A program made the translations under genes and the position numbers. From the NCBI GenBank assembly GCA_964354255.1, contig CAYGYX010000012.1, positions 1-38,485 of the forward strand: a stretch of 38,485 bases of DNA. The letters are read 5' to 3'. Each line of letters opens with the position of its first letter. The first letter of the stretch is position 1. Of this stretch, positions 23,556-30,975 are shown one piece after another. Below the pieces are notes generated by a model, which was not told the DNA's origin, did not search any database, and saw only the letters and a list, made by a program, of their open reading frames with translations. The stretch is from VGBK01 sp964354255. GTDB lineage: Bacteria > Actinomycetota > Acidimicrobiia > Spongiisociales > UBA11373.

Positions 23556-24479
23556 TCAGAAGTCGAAGGCGACGCCGGTGAGGGCCTGGGAGGCCTCCCA
23601 GAGGCGGCTGGCGGCGGCGGGGTCCAGGGCACGCGATGTCACCTTGGTGGCCACGGCGGGGCCTCTGAGCGCCCCTGAGGGGCCGTAGAGGGTTCCCCCG
23701 ACGGCGGCGGGGTCGGCGGCCGCCCGGAGGGTGGGGAGGGCGCCACCCGCCGCGTCCTGGGCGACGTGGGAGTTGGCCCAGGCCCAGAAGCGCCGTAGGG
23801 GCGGGGTGAGGTCGCGCTCCGGGCTCACCTGGAGGCCGGTGGCGGCGTAGCCGGGGTGGGCGGCCACGCTGAGCAGGGCCGAGCGCGCCGCCCCGGCGCG
23901 CCGATCGAGCTCGACGGCGAAGAGCAGGTTGGCCAGCTTGGATTGGCCGTAGGCCCGCCAGCGCCGGTAGTGCCTCTCCCCCTGGAGATCGGCGAGGTCG
24001 ATGCGGCCGAGCCGGTAGGTGGCGCTGGTCACGGTAACCACCCGGGGCCGCGGGGCGGCGAGCAGCAGAGGCAGCAGGCGCCCGGTGAGGGCGAAGTGAC
24101 CGAGGTGGTTCACCGCCAGCTGGCGCTCGAACCCGTCGACGGTGAGGGCCCGGGGCACGCCCATGATCCCGGCGTTGTTGATCAGGCAGTCGATCCGCGG
24201 CAGGTGTTCGGCGGCTCGAGTGGCGAAGGCTTTCACCGAGGAGAGGTCGCCCAGATCGAGGAGCTCGACCTCTACCGCCGCCCGGGGGACGATGGCCCGG
24301 ATGCGGGCGGCCGCCGCCTCCCCCGCCTCCGGGCGCCGGCAGGCCATCACCACTCGGGCCCGGCGGGAGGCGAGCAGGCGGGCCGTCTCGAAACCGAGGC
24401 CCGTGTTGGCCCCGGTCACGAGGAACGACCGCCCCTCTTGAGAGGGAACGTCGGCCTCGGTCCAGCCTGCCTCTGGCAT
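23556..24479 (-). CDS. Short-chain dehydrogenase/reductase, retinol dehydrogenase-like
   Basis: 307 aa Rossmann enzyme. The NAD(P)-binding motif TGANTGLG is at 22-29, NNAG at 101-104, the catalytic Ser in VTVTSAT at 152, and YxxxK at Y177/K181 (AYGQSK). R48-R49 after the second strand (MACRRP) favour NADP(H). The pattern SSVKAFATRAAEHLPRIDCLINNAGIM and VNHLGHFALT is typical of the retinol dehydrogenase/WWOX-like SDR group. Its true substrate in bacteria is unknown. The start ATG 24479 follows a TAGGAT box by 6 nt (leaderless). It lies 34 bp downstream of the AsnC-domain gene on the same strand but has its own promoter box. Confidence 0.94.
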   Translation of the reverse strand: MPEAGWTEADVPSQEGRSFLVTGANTGLGFETARLLASRRARVVMACRRPEAGEAAAARIRAIVPRAAVEVELLDLGDLSSVKAFATRAAEHLPRIDCLINNAGIMGVPRALTVDGFERQLAVNHLGHFALTGRLLPLLLAAPRPRVVTVTSATYRLGRIDLADLQGERHYRRWRAYGQSKLANLLFAVELDRRAGAARSALLSVAAHPGYAATGLQVSPERDLTPPLRRFWAWANSHVAQDAAGGALPTLRAAADPAAVGGTLYGPSGALRGPAVATKVTSRALDPAAASRLWEASQALTGVAFDF

Positions 24480-24485
24480 GGGCGG

Positions 24486-24491
24486 ATCCTA
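24486..24491 (-). promoter_or_regulatory. -10 box (TAGGAT) of a leaderless promoter
   Basis: On the minus strand TAGGAT, then 6 nt, then the ATG of the SDR gene. Confidence 0.5.
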
Positions 24492-24513
24492 CGAGAACGG
24501 CGCGGCAGGCCCT

Positions 24514-24753
24514 TCAGCCCTCGTCCGAGATCCAGCGGGCTACCTTGGAGTCGGTGGCGGCCACCCCGGGGAGGGCGACGATGGTGTCGATCACCGCGTC
24601 CATGGAGGCGATGTCCTGCCCCCCGACCAGGGCGATCACGTCGGGGCTGCCGAACAGGGCGTCGGCGCGCAGCACGCCGGGCAGACGCCGCACCGCCCGG
24701 CACACGGCGCGGGGCGTGGGAGTGGTGATGAAGACGTAGGCCTCGACTCTCAT
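24514..24753 (-). CDS. Stand-alone Lrp/AsnC ligand-binding (RAM) domain protein
   Basis: 79 aa, consisting only of the C-terminal sensor domain of Lrp/AsnC regulators: VEAYVFITTPTPRAVCRAVRRLPGV, then DVIALVGGQDIASMDAVIDTIVALPGV. The helix-turn-helix half is absent. Such stand-alone domains form ring oligomers that bind amino acids or other small ligands and may modulate full-length Lrp proteins. The exact role here is unknown. The start ATG 24753 follows a TACAGT box by 7 nt (leaderless). The neighbouring SDR gene lies downstream on the same strand. Confidence 0.88.
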   Translation of the reverse strand: MRVEAYVFITTPTPRAVCRAVRRLPGVLRADALFGSPDVIALVGGQDIASMDAVIDTIVALPGVAATDSKVARWISDEG

Positions 24754-24760
24754 GACGGCG

Positions 24761-24766
24761 ACTGTA
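24761..24766 (-). promoter_or_regulatory. -10 box (TACAGT) of a leaderless promoter
   Basis: On the minus strand TACAGT, then 7 nt, then the ATG of the AsnC-domain gene. Confidence 0.5.
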
Positions 24767-24841
24767 CCCCGGGCGCCGCGTCTCGGGCTGCTCCGGGGTC
24801 CTCTCCCCCACCGCCTGCCGACATGTGATGGGCCCAGGCTT

Positions 24842-24967
24842 TCACGGCGTCGGCTCGGGCACCAGTACTCTGGGATCGAGCTCGGCGCGCCGGAAGATCC
24901 CCAGCGCCCCCTTCAGTCCCAGCGTCATGACGATGTTGGAGAGGAAGGCGGCGAAGGCGAGCAGCAC
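24842..24967 (-). CDS. Possible 41-aa single-pass membrane protein
   Basis: From GTG 24967 (GGAG nine nt upstream) the frame encodes one hydrophobic segment (LLAFAAFLSNIVMTLGL) followed by a basic, then Pro-rich tail (GIFRRAELDPRVLVPEPTP). The composition looks like a real membrane mini-protein and unlike the Arg/Pro-rich noise of other frames here. I do not recognise a family. It is divergent from the GNAT gene, whose promoter lies just upstream. Confidence 0.4.
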   Translation of the reverse strand: MLLAFAAFLSNIVMTLGLKGALGIFRRAELDPRVLVPEPTP

Positions 24968-25006
24968 CCGCCGCGTCGCTCCGTGCGCCGTGCCTCTGCC
25001 GGCGGA

Positions 25007-25012
25007 TAGGCT
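25007..25012 (+). promoter_or_regulatory. -10 box (TAGGCT) of a leaderless promoter
   Basis: TAGGCT, then 7 nt, then the ATG of the GNAT gene at 25020. Confidence 0.5.
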
Positions 25013-25019
25013 CGGGGGC

Positions 25020-25514
25020 ATGGAGGTGCGGCCTCTAGGAGATCTCGATCGCCCCTGGGTGGCGGAGTTGTGCCGCCGGAACTTCGGCGCGGACAGCGTG
25101 GCCGCCCTGGGGCGTCTCCACCACGCTGCCCTGCTGCCCGGCCTGGTGGCCTGGGAGGCGGAGAGGCGGGTGGGGGCCCTCTCCTTCTGCGAGGAGACGA
25201 GCGGGGCCGAGGTGGTGTTCCTCGCGGCCGATCCGCCCGGCCGGGGGGCGGGCAGCGCCCTGCTCGCCGAGCTGGAGGCGCTCGGTCGGCAGAGGGGCTG
25301 GGAGCGGCTGCGGCTGATGGTCACCAACGACAACACCCCGGCCCTGCGCTTCTACCAGCGCCGGGGCTGGGAGCTGGTGGCTCTCCATGCGGGGGCGGTG
25401 GACCGCGATCGGCTGTTGAAGCCGGAGATCCCGCCGCGTGGGGTCGACGGCATCCCCATCCGGCATGCCCTGGAGTTAGGGCGTACCCTGGGCCCGGGCG
25501 AAGAGAGCCTCTGA
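25020..25514 (+). CDS. GNAT family N-acetyltransferase
   Basis: 164 aa. The acetyl-CoA fold is visible: VAWEAERRVGALSF, the strand EVVFLAAD followed by the pyrophosphate loop PGRGAGSALLAELEALGRQRGWERL (about 75-98), and NTPALRFYQRRGWELVALH (motif B) at about 103-121. The C-terminal 40 residues (LLKPEIPPRGVDGIPIRHALEL) match GNATs whose target is unknown. It transfers an acetyl group from acetyl-CoA to an amine. The start ATG 25020 is supported by the box at 25007. Its stop overlaps the ybaK start (TGATG), so the two are co-transcribed and probably translationally coupled. Confidence 0.92.
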   Translation: MEVRPLGDLDRPWVAELCRRNFGADSVAALGRLHHAALLPGLVAWEAERRVGALSFCEETSGAEVVFLAADPPGRGAGSALLAELEALGRQRGWERLRLMVTNDNTPALRFYQRRGWELVALHAGAVDRDRLLKPEIPPRGVDGIPIRHALELGRTLGPGEESL

Positions 25515-25990
25515 TGTCGGCCACCCCGGCTACCCAAGCGCTGAAGAGGGCGGGGGTGGCTTTTGTCCCGCACGAGTACGGGCCGGTCGAGGAGTCTGAA
25601 GGCACCTACGGGGAGGCGATCGCCGCCGTCCTCGGCGTGGACCCGCGCCGGGTATTCAAGACGCTGGTCGCCATGGCCGACGGAGGGCCCGCGGTGGCGG
25701 TGGTCCCGGTGAGCGGCCACCTTTCGATGAAGGCCCTGGCCCGGGCGCGGGGCGCCAAGCGAGCCGAGATGGCCGCCCCGGCCGACGCCGAACGGCTCAC
25801 CGGCTACGTGGTTGGGGGCATCAGCCCGTTCGGGCAGAGGCGGCGCCTGCCGGTGGTGGTCGACGAGTCGCTGTTGAGCCACGCCACGGTGTTCGTCAGC
25901 GGCGGCCGGCGTGGTCTGCAGGTGGAGATCGCTCCCGGCGACCTGGTGGCTCTGCTCGGCGCCGCGGCGGCCGACCTGCTCTCCGGCTAG
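25514..25990 (+). CDS. ybaK: Cys-tRNA(Pro)/Cys-tRNA(Cys) deacylase (YbaK/EbsC)
   Basis: 158 aa. It removes cysteine wrongly attached to tRNA(Pro), a trans-editing step. The family pattern is clear: ATQALKRAGVAFVPHEY, YGEAIAAVLGVDPRRVFKTLVA (about 37-58) with the key lysine K55, AVVPVSGHLSMKALARARGAKRAEMA (about 69-94), and TGYVVGGISPFGQRRRLPVVVDESL (about 103-127). It has the normal length for the family. The ATG at 25514 overlaps the TGA of the GNAT gene by one base. Confidence 0.95.
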   Translation: MSATPATQALKRAGVAFVPHEYGPVEESEGTYGEAIAAVLGVDPRRVFKTLVAMADGGPAVAVVPVSGHLSMKALARARGAKRAEMAAPADAERLTGYVVGGISPFGQRRRLPVVVDESLLSHATVFVSGGRRGLQVEIAPGDLVALLGAAAADLLSG

Positions 25991-26004
25991 GGGTGGCCGA
26001 CCGG

Positions 26005-26010
26005 TAACCT
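26005..26010 (+). promoter_or_regulatory. -10 box (TAACCT) for aceE
   Basis: TAACCT lies 28 nt before the aceE ATG. The predicted leader contains CGGAGGG as ribosome-binding site. Confidence 0.4.
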
Positions 26011-26038
26011 GCTCGGCGATACCGCGGAGGGCGCCGCC

Positions 26039-28735
26039 ATGATCATCGATGGGTTCGTCCACCAGCTGCCGGACGCCGATCCCGAGGAGACGGGGGAGTG
26101 GCTCGATGCCCTCCAGCAGATCATCGACCAGGCCGGCGAGGGCCGGGCCCGCTTCCTCATGGCCCGTCTCATCGAGCACGCCCGCTCTCGCAACATCGGG
26201 GTGCCCGCCTCGGTGAGCACGCCGTACATAAACACCATCCCCCCCGAGCAGGAGGCCTGGTTCCCCGGCGACGAGGAACTGGAGCGGCGCATCCGCCGCT
26301 TCATCCGGTGGAACGCGGCGGTCATGGTGGTGCGGGCCAATAAGGCGGCCGACGCCATCGGGGGCCATCTCTCCACCTTCGCCTCCTCGGCCACCCTCTA
26401 CGAGGTGGGCTTCAACCACTTCTTCCGGGGTAAGGAGGACGGGCGGCCCGGTGACCACCTCTACATCCAGGGACACGCCGCTCCCGGCATCTACGCCCGC
26501 TCCTTCCTCGAGCACCGCCTCGATGAGGCGCAGCTCGACCGGTTCCGCCGGGAGATCGGCGGGGGCGGGCTCTCCTCGTACCCTCATCCCCGGCTCATGC
26601 CGGACTTCTGGGAATACCCCACCGTGTCGATGGGGCTCGGTCCGATCAACTCCATCTACCAGGCCCGCTTCAACCAGTACCTGCACCACCGCCGTCTCGA
26701 CGACACCGCCGATTCCCGGGTGTGGTGCTTCCTGGGCGACGGCGAGGTCGACGAGCCGGAGACCCTGGGTTCCATCTCGCTGGCCGCCCGGGAGCGCCTG
26801 GACAACCTGGTGTGGGTGGTCAACTGCAACCTGCAGCGCCTCGACGGGCCGGTGCGGGGCAACGGCAAGATCATCCAGGAGCTGGAGGCGTTCTTCCGCG
26901 GCGCCGGCTGGCACGTGATCAAGGTCATCTGGGGGGCCAACTGGGATCCGTTGCTCGCCCGCGACGCCGATGGGGTGCTGCTCGAGAAGATGAACACCAC
27001 CGTCGATGGCGAGTACCAGCGCTTCAAGGCCGAGGACGGGGCGTACGTGCGGGAGCACTTCTTTGGTCCCGACCCACGGCTGCGCCGGATGGTGGCCCAC
27101 ATGAGCGACGACGAGATCTGGGCGCTGCGCCGGGGTGGGCACGACTACCGCAAGGTGTACGCCGCCTACCGGGCGGCGGTGGAGTTGCGCGGCGCCCCGG
27201 TGGTGATCCTCGCCAAGACGGTGAAGGGCTGGGCGCTGGGCCCCGATGTGGAGGGCCGCAATGCCACCCACCAGATCAAGAAGCTGAGCAACGACCAGCT
27301 GCTGGTACTGCGCGACCGGCTGCAGTTGCAGGAGGAGATCCCCGACGAAGCGCTCGCCGAGGGTCGCCCGCCCCCCTACTACCGCCCGCCGGCGGACTCC
27401 CCCGAGGTGCAGTACCTGCTGCAGCAGCGCCGGGCCCTCGACGGTCCTCTGCCCAGCCGGCCGGTGCCGCTTCGGCGGCCCCTCAGCTTGCCCGACCACG
27501 GGCCCTTCGCCGAGTTCGACGGCGGCTCGGGCAGGCAGGAGGTGTCGACCACCATGGCCTTCACCCGCCTGCTGCGCAACCTGGCCCGGCACGAGGCGTT
27601 CGGGCCGCGGGTGGTGCCCATCGTCCCCGACGAGGGGCGCACGTTCGGCATGGACGCCCTCTTCAAGGAACTGCGCATCTACGCCTCGCAGGGCCAGCTG
27701 TACGAACCGGTGGACCATCACCTGCTGCTCTCCTACAAGGAGTCGCAGGATGGGCAGATCCTCGAGGAGGGCATCACCGAGGCCGGGTCGATGGCCTCCT
27801 GGATCGCCGCCGCCACCACCCACGCCACGCGCGGGGTACCCATGGTGCCGTTCTTCGCCTTCTACTCGATGTTCGGCTTCCAGCGCATCGGGGACCTGAT
27901 CTGGCTGGCGGGGGACGCCCGGGCACGCGGCTTCCTGCTGGGGGCCACCGCCGGGCGGACCACCCTGGCCGGGGAAGGCCTGCAGCACCAGGACGGGCAC
28001 AGCCAGCTGCTGGCCTCCGCGGTCCCCGCCTGCCGGGCCTACGACCCGGCCTTCGCCTACGAGATGGCCGCCATCGTGGAGCACGGGCTGCAGCAGATGT
28101 ACGGGGCACCGGCTGAGGATGTCTTCTACTACCTGACCCTCTACAACGAGAACTACCCCATGCCGCCCAAGCCGGAAGGGGTGGAGCAGGGCATCATCGA
28201 CGGGCTCTACAGGTGGGCGCCCGCTCCCGAGGGGATGGCTCACCGGGCGGCGATCCTCTTCTCCGGCCCGGCCCATCGGGCGGCGCGGCAGGCCCAGGCC
28301 GACCTGGCGGAGCACTACGGGGTGGCCGTCGAGTTGTGGAGCGCCACCTCCTACAAGGCACTGCGGGAGGGGGCGCTGTCGGTGGAGCGCTGGAACCGCC
28401 TCCATCCCCGGGCCGAGCCGCGGGTGCCCTTCGTCACCAGTGCTCTCGCCGAGGTGGGCGGGCCGGTAGTGGCCGTCACCGACTACATGAAGATGGTCCC
28501 CGATCAGGTGGCCCGCTGGGTCCCGGGCAGGTTCGTGCCGCTGGGTACCGACGGCTACGGGCGCAGCGACACCCGCGAGGCGCTGCGCCGCTTCTTCGAG
28601 GTGGACGCCGGGCACGTCGTGGTGGCCGTGTTGTCGGCCCTGGTCGCCGACGGGCGGGTGGAGCCGGGCTTGGTCGCCGACGCCATCACCCGCTACGGCA
28701 TCGATCCCGAACTGCCCGACCCCCGTCTTCCCTGA
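26039..28735 (+). CDS. aceE: Pyruvate dehydrogenase E1 component, homodimeric
   Basis: 898 aa, the normal length for AceE. It decarboxylates pyruvate with thiamine diphosphate and acetylates the lipoyl domain of E2, feeding acetyl-CoA to the TCA cycle. The ThDP site is present: IQGHAAPG with H146, and GDGE at 233-236 followed by the N264-type ligand (VVNCNLQRLDGPVRGNGKI). The N-terminus NTIPPEQEAWFPGDEELERRIRRFIRWNAAVMV is highly typical, as are GGHLSTFAS and the C-terminal DGYGRSDTREALRRFFEVD. The start is ATG 26039 with an upstream GGAGG. E2 and E3 genes are not adjacent, which is usual in actinobacteria. It is convergent with the next gene. Confidence 0.98.
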   Translation: MIIDGFVHQLPDADPEETGEWLDALQQIIDQAGEGRARFLMARLIEHARSRNIGVPASVSTPYINTIPPEQEAWFPGDEELERRIRRFIRWNAAVMVVRANKAADAIGGHLSTFASSATLYEVGFNHFFRGKEDGRPGDHLYIQGHAAPGIYARSFLEHRLDEAQLDRFRREIGGGGLSSYPHPRLMPDFWEYPTVSMGLGPINSIYQARFNQYLHHRRLDDTADSRVWCFLGDGEVDEPETLGSISLAARERLDNLVWVVNCNLQRLDGPVRGNGKIIQELEAFFRGAGWHVIKVIWGANWDPLLARDADGVLLEKMNTTVDGEYQRFKAEDGAYVREHFFGPDPRLRRMVAHMSDDEIWALRRGGHDYRKVYAAYRAAVELRGAPVVILAKTVKGWALGPDVEGRNATHQIKKLSNDQLLVLRDRLQLQEEIPDEALAEGRPPPYYRPPADSPEVQYLLQQRRALDGPLPSRPVPLRRPLSLPDHGPFAEFDGGSGRQEVSTTMAFTRLLRNLARHEAFGPRVVPIVPDEGRTFGMDALFKELRIYASQGQLYEPVDHHLLLSYKESQDGQILEEGITEAGSMASWIAAATTHATRGVPMVPFFAFYSMFGFQRIGDLIWLAGDARARGFLLGATAGRTTLAGEGLQHQDGHSQLLASAVPACRAYDPAFAYEMAAIVEHGLQQMYGAPAEDVFYYLTLYNENYPMPPKPEGVEQGIIDGLYRWAPAPEGMAHRAAILFSGPAHRAARQAQADLAEHYGVAVELWSATSYKALREGALSVERWNRLHPRAEPRVPFVTSALAEVGGPVVAVTDYMKMVPDQVARWVPGRFVPLGTDGYGRSDTREALRRFFEVDAGHVVVAVLSALVADGRVEPGLVADAITRYGIDPELPDPRLP

Positions 28736-28751
28736 GGCGGCAGCCGGAGAG

Positions 28752-29666
28752 TCAGGAGCTGTCCCAGCCGGCCAGGCGGGCCGAGAGCCACCACAGCGCC
28801 CGGCCCTTGAGCAGGCAGTTGAGCGGGTGCGAGTGGGCGCAGTCGGCGGGGAGATCAGTGCAATCGTCGGGGTGGGCGTCGCACCAGTCCTGGCACCAGG
28901 GGCAGGAGTCGTCGGTGTCGGGGTAGTGGGTCCCGCCTGGATCCCAGGACTCGACGTCGGCGAAGTCGTAGAGGGCCGTGCCGTGCTCGGCGGCATAGGC
29001 GCGGATCAGGCCGTTGTTCGCCTGGAGGGCTGCGCTGCCCCCATCCGTGTGGCCGGTCATATAGACGAAGGTCACGCCGGGGTAGTCGGCCTCGAGCCGG
29101 GCCATGGCCTCGAGGTAGGCAGCGACGTCGGTGCTCTCGTTGGACAACTCCCCGCACCAGGACCACAGGAAGGCGGTGGCCTCGGGGGTGTCGGTCAACA
29201 GGCCAGCCGCCGTGTCGTAGAAGGTGACGGCGTCCCACGACCAGCCATCGTCGTAGGCCAGGCGGAGACGGGGCGGGTCGGTGGCTGGCGGGATGGCGCG
29301 CCACTCCCTGGCAAAGGGGAGGTCAGGCGACATGGCTTCGGCACCCGCCCACAGTTGGGTGCCGTGCGAGGTGGAGCCATAGGCCCATATCACCGTCTCG
29401 CGCGCCCGCTCCAGCCACTCGTCGGGGACCAGGCGCAGGTCGGTGGTGGTGTGGTCGGCGACGACGGACCCGGCCACCTCGGGTGGAGAGGTGGTGGTGG
29501 CTGGAGTGGGCAGGGTGGTGCTCGGGGGCACAGGTACCGTGGAGGGTTCGGTCCGGGTGGTTGTCGAGGCCGGCGGCGGCGCCGTGGTGGCTGGGTGGGC
29601 TCCATTTCCACAGGCGGCGATGAGGACGGCCGCTACCAGGAGGAGGGGGGCGCGTGGCGGCCTCAA
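28752..29666 (-). CDS. Secreted lipoprotein, paralogue of the adjacent RTX-fused protein, function unknown
   Basis: 304 aa from TTG 29666, which overlaps the stop of the upstream paralogue (TTGA). This start gives an ideal lipoprotein signal, MRPPRAPLLLVAAVLIAAC, with Cys 19. A Thr/Pro-rich linker (about 25-64) leads to a ~220-residue domain. It is shared with the neighbour: WAYGSTSHGTQ, FLWSWCGELS, FVYMTGHTDG, LYDFAD-ESWDPGG, then a Cys cluster CPWCQDWC and AHSHPLNCLLKGRALWWLSARLAGWD at the C-terminus. I have seen similar secreted proteins in other bacteria without an assigned function. An SGNH-hydrolase-like fold is possible but not shown. It is probably co-transcribed with the upstream paralogue. 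Confidence 0.8.
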   Translation of the reverse strand: MRPPRAPLLLVAAVLIAACGNGAHPATTAPPPASTTTRTEPSTVPVPPSTTLPTPATTTSPPEVAGSVVADHTTTDLRLVPDEWLERARETVIWAYGSTSHGTQLWAGAEAMSPDLPFAREWRAIPPATDPPRLRLAYDDGWSWDAVTFYDTAAGLLTDTPEATAFLWSWCGELSNESTDVAAYLEAMARLEADYPGVTFVYMTGHTDGGSAALQANNGLIRAYAAEHGTALYDFADVESWDPGGTHYPDTDDSCPWCQDWCDAHPDDCTDLPADCAHSHPLNCLLKGRALWWLSARLAGWDSS

Positions 29667-30844
29667 GAGCCGTCCCAGCCGGCGAGTCGGGCCGAGAGCC
29701 ACCACAGAGCCCTCCCTTTCCTGAGGCAGTTGAAGGGGTGCGAGTGGGCGCAGTCCCCCTCCGCAGCGGGAAGCCCGGCGCAGTCGCCGGGGTTTGCGGC
29801 GCACCAGGTGTAGCACCAGGGGCAGGCATCGGTAGTGGCCGGGTAGAGGTGGCCGGCGGGGTCCCACGACTCGATGTCGGCGAAGTCGTAGAGCACCCTG
29901 CCGTGGGCGGCCACGTAGTCCCGGATCGCCTGGTTGTTCTCTTCGAGGACCTGGTCGGCGGGCCCGTCGGTGTGGCCGGTCATGTAGACGAAGGTGACTT
30001 GCGGGAAGTCCGCCTCGAGGTGGGCCATGGCCTCGAGGTAGGCGGCGACCGCGGTCTCGTCCCAGGAGAGCTCCCCGCACCAGGACCACAGGAAGGCGGT
30101 GGCCCCGGGCGCGTCGGCGAGCAGGACGGCCGCCTGGTCGTAGAAGGCAGCGGCCTCCCAGGACCAGCCCGAGTCGTAGGCCATGCGCAGCCGCGGAGGC
30201 GCGGTCTGGGAGGGAACGCTGTGCCACTCCTTCTCGAAGCGCAAGGGGGGCAGGCGTAGACGGTCGCTGAGGTACTCGGCCCCCGTCCAGACCTGGGTGC
30301 CATGGGAGGTGGAGCCGTAGGCCCACACGACCTCTTCCTTGGCCCGCTCCAGCCACCGGGCCGGGATCTGGCTCAGGACGGTGGAGGTGTGGTCGACGAC
30401 GATCGCGTCCTCGCATCCCGTCCCGGTCTCGGCATCGCAGGAATCGCGGCCGGTGCCACCCCGGGCGATGTCGCGCCCGAGTCCTCCGAACACGCGATCG
30501 TCGCCCGGCCCGCCGCGGAGCAGGTCGGGGCCCCCGCCGCCGCGCAGCACGTCGTTACCGCCCCCTCCGTCCAGGGTGTCGGCGCCCGATCCACCCAGGG
30601 CGAAGTCGTTGCCGGGTCCGGCGCAGATGAGATCGTTGCCGGCCTTTCCCTCGATGCGGTCGCTGCCCCCTCCGCCGGCGATGACGTCGTCGCCGGAGGT
30701 GCCGATGAGCGTCTCATCTGCGGCGGTTCCGGCGCGCGTGGGAGCCTGCCCCAGGCAGGTGAGCGCCGCCTGGCCCTGGGGCGCCAGCGCGGCAAGGCTC
30801 GCCCCGACCACAACGAGGGCGCTCAGCATGCGGAGCAGGGGCAT
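29663..30844 (-). CDS. Secreted protein: RTX calcium-binding repeats fused to the same unknown domain
   Basis: 393 aa. A signal peptide (MPLLRMLSALVVVGASLAALAPQGQAA) is followed by RTX nonapeptide repeats at about 42-135 (GTSGDDVIAGGGGSDRI and GNDVLRGGGGPDLLRGG type, pattern GGxGxDxLx) that bind calcium. From about 150 to the end it has the domain shared with the downstream lipoprotein: VWAYGSTSHGTQVW, FLWSWCGELSWDE, FVYMTGHTDG, LYDFADIESWDPAG, CPWCYTWC and AHSHPFNCLRKGRALWWLSARLAGWD. The two genes are obvious tandem duplicates with high identity even in DNA near their 3' ends, but with different N-terminal attachments. ATG 30844 has GAGGAGG just upstream, and the GTG at 30850 falls in that site. 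Confidence 0.85.
   Translation of the reverse strand: MPLLRMLSALVVVGASLAALAPQGQAALTCLGQAPTRAGTAADETLIGTSGDDVIAGGGGSDRIEGKAGNDLICAGPGNDFALGGSGADTLDGGGGNDVLRGGGGPDLLRGGPGDDRVFGGLGRDIARGGTGRDSCDAETGTGCEDAIVVDHTSTVLSQIPARWLERAKEEVVWAYGSTSHGTQVWTGAEYLSDRLRLPPLRFEKEWHSVPSQTAPPRLRMAYDSGWSWEAAAFYDQAAVLLADAPGATAFLWSWCGELSWDETAVAAYLEAMAHLEADFPQVTFVYMTGHTDGPADQVLEENNQAIRDYVAAHGRVLYDFADIESWDPAGHLYPATTDACPWCYTWCAANPGDCAGLPAAEGDCAHSHPFNCLRKGRALWWLSARLAGWDGS
30395..30720 (-). repeat. RTX-encoding tandem repeats
   Basis: About ten degenerate 27-bp units encoding GGxGxDxLx nonapeptides within the secreted protein gene. Folding is expected only after export into calcium-containing medium. Confidence 0.85.
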
Positions 30845-30950
30845 CGTCACCTCCTCGAATGGCCGGCGGCGCCGGTCCGATCACCCTGCCAGCAGTCGCA
30901 GCGAGGGGGGAGGGCCGTTCTCCCCTTCGGCGTGGGTGTCTGGACCTCTC

Positions 30951-30956
30951 TAGATT
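30951..30956 (+). promoter_or_regulatory. -10 box (TAGATT) for the DNA ligase gene
   Basis: TAGATT lies 25 nt before the GTG at 30976, with GGCAGGAGG as ribosome-binding site in the leader. No canonical -35 was found. Confidence 0.45.
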
Positions 30957-30975
30957 CGTCGGCAGGAGGCGGCCG

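Noticed and set aside
23295..23678. Plus-strand open frame across the intergenic region into the SDR gene
   Set aside because: Pro/Gly/Arg-rich translation, no ribosome-binding site, and it runs antisense into a clear SDR gene.
25352..28996. Very long open frame antisense to aceE and ybaK
   Set aside because: It mirrors the strongly conserved aceE gene. The translation is rich in His/Arg/Gly/Val with no domain pattern, as expected opposite GC-rich coding DNA.
30395..30720. Tandem repeat block as a CRISPR-like array
   Set aside because: The repeats are degenerate 27-bp units in phase with a coding frame and encode RTX nonapeptides.
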